Source of the DNA: Peptococcaceae bacterium
GTDB taxonomy: Bacteria > Bacillota > DSM-12270 > Thermacetogeniales > Thermacetogeniaceae
Assembly (NCBI GenBank): GCA_003160265.1
Contig: PLQY01000075.1
Location: 1 to 12,599 of the forward strand
Direction of reading: 5' to 3'
DNA: 12,599 bases
In this document: positions 7,183-12,599 of the stretch, one piece after another
How the letters are laid out: every line of letters starts with the position of its first letter
Numbering within the stretch: the stretch's first letter is position 1
Translations under genes and position numbers: made by a program
The notes under the pieces: model-generated
The model's input: the letters and a program-made list of their open reading frames with translations, nothing else
Databases searched by the model: none
What the model was told of the DNA's origin: nothing

Positions 7183-8917
7183 ATTGAAGGTCTCCTTCTC
7201 CCAGTTGCGATCTGAAGATATCCTGATAGATCTCGCTGGTCTGAATCAATTCTTCATGCGTGCCGATGGCGTCGATCAGCCCGTTGTGCAAGACGATAAT
7301 CTTGTCGGCACCCTGCACGGAGGTGATCCGCTGGGCGATCACGAACCGGGTGGTGTCTTTTAAAACCGTGCTCAGGGCCTGCTGGATCCTGGCTTCGGTG
7401 GTCAGGTCGACGGCGCTGGTGCTGTCGTCCAGGATAAGGATGCGCGGCCTGATCAGAATTGCCCTGGCGATCGCCAGCCGCTGCTTCTGCCCGCCGGACA
7501 GGTTCACGCCCCGCTGTCCCACCTTCGTGTCGTAGCCATCCGGAAGTCCGGTGATGAATTCGTGGGCCTGGGCGACCCTGGCTGCGGCAATAACCTCTTC
7601 GTCGGAGGCCGCCGGCCTGCCGAAGCGGATGTTGTCCCTGACGGTGCCCGAAAACAGGATGGCCTGCTGCAGGCACATGCCGATGCTGCGGCGCAGGTCC
7701 TCGCTCCGGTAGTCCCGGACATCGATGCCGTCGACCAGGACCTGGCCGGCCAGCACGTCGTACAGCCGGGGGATCAACTGCACCAGGCTGGACTTGCCCG
7801 ATCCGGTGGCGCCGAGGATGGCCACACTCTCACCCGCCCTGACGCTGAAGCTGATATCTTTCAAGACTGGGGCTCCGGCCTTCTCATTGTAGCCGAAGGT
7901 CACGCGGTCGAAGGTCACCGCGCCCTCGATCTCGTGCAGCACGGTCTGCGCCCGGTCGACTATATCAGGCCTGGCCTCCAGCACGTTGATGATACGATAT
8001 GCCGAGGCCTGCGCCCGGGAGATGAACATCAGGATGAAGGCCACCATCATCAGCGAGAACAGCAGCATCAGCAAGTAGTTGATGAAGGCCATCACCTTGC
8101 CCACATCCAGAACACCGCCGATCACCTGCAGGCCCCCGAACCAGACCACTGCCACCACGCCCAGGTTCGTGGCGATCATCATGAAGGGCGAGAGCAGGGC
8201 GATGGTCTTGGACGCCTTGACGTTGGTGCTGGTCAGGTCGTCGTTGACCCGGTGAAATTTTTCGATCTCGTAGTCCGACCTCACAAAGGCCTTGACCAGC
8301 CGGATGCCCGCCAGGTTTTCCTGGACGATGGTGTTCAGGTTGTCCAGCCGGCCCTGCACCTGCTTGAACATCGGGTATGCCCTGTTGGTCAGGTACAGCA
8401 GCACCGCCATCAGCGACGGCACCAGCACGAAGAAGATCAGCGACAACCGGGGGCTGATCAACACCGCCAGCACCACGCTCCCGATGATCTGCACCGGCAC
8501 CCGGGCGAGGACCCGCAGGGACATCATGATGAACTGCTGGATCTGGGAGACGTCGTTGGTCAATACCGTGACCAGGTGTCCGGTATTCAGCCGGTCGAGG
8601 TTCTTAAAAGATAGAGATTGCACTTCTGCGAAGAGGTCGTTGCGGAGGTCGGTACTGAGGCCGAGGGCGGCGACGGTGGAGAAATAGATGCTGCCCAGGC
8701 CGCAGACCATGCTGACCCCGGCTAGGCCGATCATCAGCGCGCCGCTGTGGATAACGTAGCCCAGGTTCCTGGAGGCGATGCCGATGTCCACCACGTTCTG
8801 CATCAGCTTCGGTTGGGTCAGGTCCGCAGCCACTCCCAGGATCATGAACAGGGGCGCCAGGATGGATGCCATCCGGTAAGGCTTCAGGTAGTGGAGGATC
8901 CTTATGAAGTAATTCAT
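7175..8917 (-). CDS. ABC exporter half-transporter, degenerate-site subunit (YheI/LmrC/BmrC type)
   Basis: A 580-residue half-transporter and first gene of the exporter operon. Six membrane helices (about 15-300) precede a nucleotide-binding domain (about 333-570). Walker A is GATGSGKS (369-376), the Q-loop is near Gln417, the signature is a canonical LSGGQ (473-477), and Walker B is ILILDD. The catalytic glutamate is replaced by Asp498, and the switch histidine by Gln529 (IAQR instead of IAHR). These two changes mark the non-hydrolysing site of heterodimeric exporters. Its LSGGQ would complete the active site formed by the partner's Walker motifs. The ATG has AAAGGAG seven bases upstream. 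Transcription probably starts in the divergent region near 9220, about 300 bases upstream. Confidence 0.93.
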   Translation of the reverse strand: MNYFIRILHYLKPYRMASILAPLFMILGVAADLTQPKLMQNVVDIGIASRNLGYVIHSGALMIGLAGVSMVCGLGSIYFSTVAALGLSTDLRNDLFAEVQSLSFKNLDRLNTGHLVTVLTNDVSQIQQFIMMSLRVLARVPVQIIGSVVLAVLISPRLSLIFFVLVPSLMAVLLYLTNRAYPMFKQVQGRLDNLNTIVQENLAGIRLVKAFVRSDYEIEKFHRVNDDLTSTNVKASKTIALLSPFMMIATNLGVVAVVWFGGLQVIGGVLDVGKVMAFINYLLMLLFSLMMVAFILMFISRAQASAYRIINVLEARPDIVDRAQTVLHEIEGAVTFDRVTFGYNEKAGAPVLKDISFSVRAGESVAILGATGSGKSSLVQLIPRLYDVLAGQVLVDGIDVRDYRSEDLRRSIGMCLQQAILFSGTVRDNIRFGRPAASDEEVIAAARVAQAHEFITGLPDGYDTKVGQRGVNLSGGQKQRLAIARAILIRPRILILDDSTSAVDLTTEARIQQALSTVLKDTTRFVIAQRITSVQGADKIIVLHNGLIDAIGTHEELIQTSEIYQDIFRSQLGEGDLQYA

Positions 8918-9183
8918 GTGTAAGCTCCTTTAGCGCTGGCAAGACTTGGGCAGGCAATGCTCTGCATACAACAAAAATATCATACTTGAAGTAAGGTGGG
9001 CAAGGTGCACTGCTCATGCATCAGGCTTCTGGGGTTCTCCTACTTTGCGGCTGCTTCCTGCGATGTGATGTATTCCGCGGCGTCTTCCCCAGCTGCTTAT
9101 GCGCGCTCAAGCGAATAGCATCAAGTATTGCCGGTGGCATCCCGTTTTCCGTGCGCAGTATGAATAGAGGGTGGTGCTGCATT

Positions 9184-9201
9184 TGAACAAATGTTTGTTC
9201 A
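9184..9201. promoter_or_regulatory. 18-bp palindrome, probable operator
   Basis: TGAACAAA, two bases (TG), then TTTGTTCA: eight perfectly matched bases on each side. It sits just downstream of a minus-strand promoter candidate facing the ABC operon and overlaps the -35 of a plus-strand candidate facing pfkA. Length and spacing (GAAC-N8-GTTC) fit a TetR-family operator. LexA boxes have GAAC-N4-GTTC, so LexA fits less well. Confidence 0.45.
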
Positions 9202-9224
9202 CTGAGCGTATACTCTGTTATTAT
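9195..9224 (+). promoter_or_regulatory. Weak promoter candidate for pfkA
   Basis: TTGTTC (9195-9200) and TATTAT (9219-9224) with an 18-base spacer. It points to pfkA about 80 bases downstream and overlaps the palindrome. Confidence 0.3.
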
Positions 9225-9249
9225 CAAAAGGAGAGGAGCTTACATTCAA
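9220..9249 (-). promoter_or_regulatory. Promoter candidate for the ABC exporter operon
   Basis: On the minus strand, TTGAAT (complement of 9244-9249) and GATAAT (complement of 9220-9225) have an 18-base spacer. Transcription would start near 9213, about 12 bases before the palindrome at 9184-9201, a position suited to repression by a bound protein. Confidence 0.4.
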
Positions 9250-9305
9250 AATAATTGAAGAGAGTGCCTGGAAATAGCCAGACAGTTGTGAAGGGAGAAC
9301 CTCAC

Positions 9306-10268
9306 TTGAAACGGATTGGTGTTTTAACCAGCGGGGGAGACGCTCCGGGCATGAACGCCGCCATTAGGGCAGTAGTGCGCAGAGCGATTTACGATAGCCT
9401 GGAGGTTATCGGCATCAGGCGGGGATACTTGGGTCTGATCTGCGGAGATGTGGAGCCTCTGGTCATGAACTCCGTTGCGGATATTGTACAACGTGGAGGC
9501 ACATTCCTGCGTACGGCGCGGGCGGAAGAATTTTATACCACCCAAGGCCGACTCAAGGCCTGGGAAACCATAAAAAACAATCAGATTGAAGGTTTGGTGG
9601 TTATAGGGGGCGACGGTACCTTTCGCGGGGCGAGGCAATTCTCTCTGGAATATCCTTTAGCCGTGATCGGAATTCCGGCCACTATCGATAATGATATCCC
9701 GGGAACAGATTTTACGGTTGGTTTTGATACGGCGGTCAACAATGTCGTGGATGCTGTAAACAAAATCCGTGATACGGCAACCTCTGTGGAAAGAATCGTC
9801 GTTGTCGAAGTGATGGGACATGACACAGGCTTTATAGCCCTTGAGTCGGGTCTTGCCGGGGGCGCGGAATCCATTCTGATTCCCGAAGTACCTTTCAGTA
9901 TCGAGGATGTCTGCGAAAAAATACGTTTGACTTACAAGAGAGGCAAGCTGCATAGCATTATAATCGTTGCCGAGGGAGCGGCCAGTGGTCCGGAGATCGG
10001 AGATCAGATCAAGAGGGGAACAGGTCTGGATACGAGGGTGACTATTCTTGGTCATATCCAGCGCGGAGGGTCGCCAACCGCTTTTGACAGGAATCTTGCC
10101 AGCAGAATGGGCTCTCGGGCGGTGGAAATGTTGATGGCGGGCTGTGCCAACAAAATGATTGCCATAGAGGCGGGCAAAATAACCTCCGTTAATTTTGACG
10201 ATACCATTGGGCTAAAGAAAAGGATCGATCTCGAGTTATACCGGTTGGCCAATATCTTATCTTTCTAG
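9306..10268 (+). CDS. pfkA: ATP-dependent 6-phosphofructokinase
   Basis: Phosphorylates fructose 6-phosphate to the 1,6-bisphosphate in glycolysis as a cytoplasmic tetramer. From TTG at 9306 (GGGAG eight bases upstream) the product is 320 residues, the usual bacterial PfkA length, beginning MKRIGVLTSGGDAPGMNAAI. An in-frame TTG at 9255 would add 17 residues with no good ribosome site. Residues visible by family alignment include Gly11, Tyr41, Arg72, GGDGT (101-105) with Gly104, which favours ATP over pyrophosphate, catalytic Asp128 in TIDND, Arg163, Glu223, Arg244, and LGHIQRGGSP with His250 and Arg253. Effector-site Arg21 and Arg25 are kept. Two departures from the E. coli/Bacillus pattern are PATIDND (Ala125 for Gly) and MGHDTG (His172 for Arg171). 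No pyruvate kinase gene follows; a pyrimidine operon promoter does. Confidence 0.95.
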   Translation: MKRIGVLTSGGDAPGMNAAIRAVVRRAIYDSLEVIGIRRGYLGLICGDVEPLVMNSVADIVQRGGTFLRTARAEEFYTTQGRLKAWETIKNNQIEGLVVIGGDGTFRGARQFSLEYPLAVIGIPATIDNDIPGTDFTVGFDTAVNNVVDAVNKIRDTATSVERIVVVEVMGHDTGFIALESGLAGGAESILIPEVPFSIEDVCEKIRLTYKRGKLHSIIIVAEGAASGPEIGDQIKRGTGLDTRVTILGHIQRGGSPTAFDRNLASRMGSRAVEMLMAGCANKMIAIEAGKITSVNFDDTIGLKKRIDLELYRLANILSF

Positions 10269-10370
10269 CAGGGCGCTGAATGGTTTAAGGGGGCATACCG
10301 GAGTGGCCGGACCTTGCTCCAGGAGGGAAAGCCGTTCCCGGGGCGCTCGTGACCAGCCGGAATATTATTG

Positions 10371-10399
10371 TTGACAGTCCGGACGCAGATGCCTATAAT
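10371..10399 (+). promoter_or_regulatory. Consensus sigma-A promoter of the pyr operon
   Basis: TTGACA (10371-10376) and TATAAT (10394-10399) are exact consensus hexamers with the ideal 17-base spacer. Transcription should start near 10405-10407, directly before the PyrR-binding hairpin. Such a strong promoter fits control by attenuation rather than by initiation. Confidence 0.88.
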
Positions 10400-10408
10400 T
10401 ACAGAAGA

Positions 10409-10445
10409 TTCCTTTAAGGCTGGTCCTGTGAGACCAGGAAGGAGG
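10409..10445 (+). promoter_or_regulatory. PyrR-binding loop (anti-antiterminator) of the pyr leader
   Basis: A hairpin with upper stem CTGGTC (10420-10425) and GACCAG (10432-10437) around CTGTGA, a lower stem TCCTT (10410-10414) and AAGGA (10439-10443), and an asymmetric purine-containing bulge between. Shape and sequence match known PyrR sites of Bacillus pyr leaders (TCC-G-GAGGC type loop). ATTCCTTT (10408-10415) could instead pair with AAGGGGAT (10498-10505) in the terminator arm and loop, giving an antiterminator. PyrR with UMP would stabilise the first fold and permit termination. Confidence 0.8.
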
Positions 10446-10487
10446 AGAGTTTATTGCTGAGTTTGGTCGTAATCAAGATAGAATGAG

Positions 10488-10524
10488 GCCTGTTTGCAAG
10501 GGGATCCTTGTGGACAGGCTTTTT
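10488..10524 (+). terminator. Intrinsic terminator of the pyr attenuator
   Basis: A 14-bp stem (10488-10501 with 10506-10519, three G-U pairs), loop GGAT, and a T5 run (10520-10524). It lies 45 bases after the PyrR-binding hairpin and before pyrR, the standard place for the regulated terminator. Confidence 0.87.
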
Positions 10525-10531
10525 GGTTGCC

Positions 10532-11154
<623 letters not shown>

Positions 11155-11156
11155 TC

Positions 11157-11178
11157 AGCGAGCGAGCCTCGCTTTTTT
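11157..11178 (+). terminator. Short hairpin with T-run between pyrR and carA
   Basis: AGCGAG (11157-11162) and CTCGCT (11168-11173) form a 6-bp stem with a 5-base loop, followed by Ts to 11178. It starts 3 bases after the pyrR stop. CCTCGC (11167-11172) can also pair with GCGAGG (11199-11204), which would disrupt the hairpin. It is probably a weak or conditional terminator, since carA follows in the same operon. Confidence 0.4.
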
Positions 11179-11228
11179 CAACACCCGAAACTTCGCGGGC
11201 GAGGAAGTAGCAGAGAGGAGTAAGCAGC

Positions 11229-12305
11229 ATGATCGCTTATCTGGCCTTGGAAGACGGCACGGTACTGCAGGGAACAGCCTTTGGCAGCGAGGGGCGCCAG
11301 TTCGGCGAGGTGGTTTTCAATACCGGCATGACCGGATACCAGAAGATTCTCACGGATCCCTCCTACTGCGGGCAGATCGTGATGCTCACCTATCCGCTGG
11401 TGGGCAACTACGGCGTCAACCAGGATGACTATGAATCACCCCGGCCGTGGGTGCGGGGCTTCGTGATCAAGGAGCTTTGCGACTACCCGAGCAACTGGCG
11501 CTACTGGATCAAACTCGAGGAATTCTTGAACAAGCACCAGATCATCGGCCTGGCCGGGATCGATACCAGGGCGCTGACCAGACGGTTGCGCAGTTTCGGG
11601 ACGATGCGCGGCATCATCGCCACCGGGGAACAGGATACCGCCCGGCTGGTCCAGGAGACCCAGTCTTCGCCCTCGATCTCCGGGCAGGACCTGATCACGG
11701 CCTGTACTACCAGAGAGGCGCAGACCTGGGGCGACGGGGCACTGCGAGTGGTGGTGGTGGACTTCGGGGTCAAGCAGAACATCATCCGTTCCCTGCTGCA
11801 GCGGGGCTGCACCATCCACCTGGTTCCTCCGGCAACGACCGCCGAAGAGATCATGGACTTCCACCCGCAGGGGGTGGTGCTCAGCAACGGCCCCGGAGAT
11901 CCCAAGGATGTCGGATACGCGGTGGAGACGACCCGCAGCCTGATCGGCAAGTGCCCGGTGATGGGGATCTGCCTGGGGCACCAGATCCTCGGCCTGGCCT
12001 TCGGCGGGGACACCTACAAGCTCAAGTTCGGGCACCGGGGCGCCAACCATCCGGTCAAGGAACTGGCCACCGGCAGGGTGGCCATCACCTCGCAGAACCA
12101 CGGCTTTGCAGTGGACGACGGGAGTCTGCCGAATGACGAAGTGATCATCAGCCACCGGAACCTGAATGACGGCACCGTGGAGGGGCTGCAGCACAAGACC
12201 CTGCCCGTCTTCTCGGTGCAGTACCACCCGGAGGGATCGCCGGGCCCCATGGACTCCGAGTACCTTTTTGATCGCTTCCTGGAAATGATCAAAACGGCGG
12301 TCTAA
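11229..12305 (+). CDS. carA: Carbamoyl phosphate synthetase small (glutaminase) subunit
   Basis: Hydrolyses glutamine and passes ammonia to CarB for carbamoyl phosphate synthesis, feeding pyrimidine and possibly arginine pathways. The 358-residue length is normal. Residues 1-140 form the CPSase small-chain N-terminal domain (FNTGMTGYQKILTDPSYCGQ, 30-49). Residues about 172-355 form a class I glutamine amidotransferase with nucleophile Cys248 in GICLGH, SNGPGDP (219-225), and catalytic His333 and Glu335 in HPEG. No key residue is missing. GAGAGGAG ends 8 bases before the ATG. Its place behind pyrR and the PyrR attenuator indicates pyrimidine control (a PyrAA-type enzyme). It follows pyrR after 74 bases, without pyrB or pyrC between. 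Confidence 0.97.
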   Translation: MIAYLALEDGTVLQGTAFGSEGRQFGEVVFNTGMTGYQKILTDPSYCGQIVMLTYPLVGNYGVNQDDYESPRPWVRGFVIKELCDYPSNWRYWIKLEEFLNKHQIIGLAGIDTRALTRRLRSFGTMRGIIATGEQDTARLVQETQSSPSISGQDLITACTTREAQTWGDGALRVVVVDFGVKQNIIRSLLQRGCTIHLVPPATTAEEIMDFHPQGVVLSNGPGDPKDVGYAVETTRSLIGKCPVMGICLGHQILGLAFGGDTYKLKFGHRGANHPVKELATGRVAITSQNHGFAVDDGSLPNDEVIISHRNLNDGTVEGLQHKTLPVFSVQYHPEGSPGPMDSEYLFDRFLEMIKTAV

Positions 12306-12316
12306 GGCAGGAGACC

Positions 12317-12358
12317 ATGATCGATACAAGAGGCAGAAACCGGAGCAAAGCACTCTGA
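12317..12358 (+). CDS. Possible 13-residue Arg-rich leader peptide before carB
   Basis: ATG at 12317 opens a 13-codon frame reading [13 protein letters not shown] and ending in TGA at 12356-12358. AGGAG (12309-12313) precedes it by only 3 bases. Three of its residues are arginine. Arginine-containing upstream peptides control CPSase in fungi, but no bacterial counterpart is established to my knowledge. It may equally be chance. Confidence 0.15.
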   Translation: MIDTRGRNRSKAL

Positions 12359-12449
12359 AAAAAGCCAATTAACAAACGGACTTATTCTGACATCGGTTTC
12401 TGGCATCCGGCATCTGCTCCGCCGGTTGTTTGGTAGAGGAGGAACGAGT

Positions 12450-12599
12450 ATGCCCCGCAATCCGGATCTGAAAAAAGTGCTGGTCATCGGATCGGGTCCC
12501 ATCATCATCGGCCAGGCGGCTGAATTTGACTACGCCGGAACTCAGGCCTGCCGCGCCCTCAGGGAGGAGGGCCTGGAGGTGGTGCTGGTCAACAGCAAC
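12450..12599 (+). CDS. carB: Carbamoyl phosphate synthetase large subunit, 5' end (partial)
   Basis: The first 50 codons of CarB; the window ends inside the gene. The protein opens with [19 protein letters not shown] (8-26), then [11 protein letters not shown] and a stretch ending VVLVNSN, the highly conserved start of the pre-ATP-grasp domain of the first carboxyphosphate-forming half. The full subunit is normally about 1070 residues and makes carbamoyl phosphate from bicarbonate, ammonia and two ATP, using ammonia from CarA. The start is ATG at 12450 with AGGAGG (12437-12442) seven bases upstream. The 144-base gap after carA is unusually long for this pair. It holds a weak hairpin (CCGGC 12407-12411 with GCCGG 12421-12425) and the possible short frame at 12317. 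Confidence 0.95.
   Translation, partial: MPRNPDLKKVLVIGSGPIIIGQAAEFDYAGTQACRALREEGLEVVLVNSN

Larger units (their letters stand above)
8918..9305. other. Divergent intergenic region between the ABC exporter operon and pfkA
   Basis: A minus-strand open frame (9021-9227; first ATG at 9182) would encode 53-68 residues, but has no ribosome site and ends in a basic, unfamiliar tail. Its segment AILDAIRLSAHKQLGKT loosely recalls helix 1 of TetR-family regulators, so a decayed regulator gene is possible but unproven. Positions 9184-9249 carry a palindrome and promoter candidates. AAGGAGAGGAG at 9228-9238 looks like a ribosome site, but no good start follows at the right distance; the nearest is TTG at 9255, 16 bases away, in frame with pfkA. 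Confidence 0.4.

Noticed and set aside
7562..8614. 350-residue plus-strand open frame
   Set aside because: Antisense to the ABC exporter gene at 7175-8917; its His/Asp/Gln-rich composition is typical of the opposite strand of a GC-rich gene.
9185..9197. LexA (SOS) box GAACAAATGTTTG
   Set aside because: It matches much of the Bacillus consensus, but the true symmetry here is GAAC-N8-GTTC rather than GAAC-N4-GTTC, and no SOS gene is adjacent. A TetR-type operator fits better.
9255..9305. Extended pfkA start at TTG 9255
   Set aside because: The nearest ribosome-like sequence is 16 bases away, while TTG 9306 has GGGAG eight bases upstream and gives the family N-terminus exactly.
11436..12368. 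310-residue minus-strand open frame
   Set aside because: Antisense to carA, whose catalytic residues and length are all in place.

Overview
The window looks like chromosomal DNA from a moderately GC-rich member of the Bacillota, probably Clostridia close to the Peptococcaceae. This is inferred from Gram-positive Shine-Dalgarno sites, sigma-A type promoters, a PyrR-type pyrimidine attenuator, a DUF348/G5/3D cell-wall protein, a heterodimeric multidrug-type ABC exporter with a Gly/Pro/Arg-rich N-terminus, and a PfkA of Gram-positive length. No species can be named from sequence alone.

Layout. Positions 1-488 carry no convincing gene, but hold a good promoter (217-246) and a long leader for a cell-wall-associated 3D-domain protein (489-1625, +). 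The first ~180 bases of that gene also encode pentapeptide repeats in another reading frame. A convergent hairpin (1753-1786) separates it from an OatA-like acyltransferase/SGNH protein (1916-3826, -). A 554-base AT-rich gap follows (3827-4380). Next come an HslV/proteasome-beta-like Ntn-hydrolase (4381-5019, -) and, just upstream of it, a 57-codon CBS-domain remnant (5038-5211, -).

Two overlapping minus-strand genes (5311-7182 and 7175-8917) encode the two halves of a heterodimeric ABC exporter with one degenerate ATP site. The divergent region 8918-9305 holds an 18-bp palindrome and promoter candidates on both strands. It is followed by pfkA (9306-10268, +).

The right end starts a pyrimidine biosynthesis operon: a consensus promoter (TTGACA, 17 bases, TATAAT), a PyrR-binding hairpin, an intrinsic terminator, then pyrR, carA and the 5' end of carB. 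UMP-bound PyrR should bind the leader RNA and favour termination, limiting synthesis of carbamoyl phosphate synthetase when pyrimidines are plentiful. pyrB and pyrC do not lie between pyrR and carA. The carA-carB gap (144 bases) is long for subunits of one enzyme.

Most of the window is ordinary core and cell-envelope content, and I see no clear new multi-gene system. The points most worth a second look are the out-of-frame pentapeptide repeats at the 3D gene start, the Ntn-hydrolase whose best start exposes an N-terminal serine, the palindrome between the ABC exporter and pfkA, and the extra hairpins and spacers of the pyrR-carA-carB leader and gaps.
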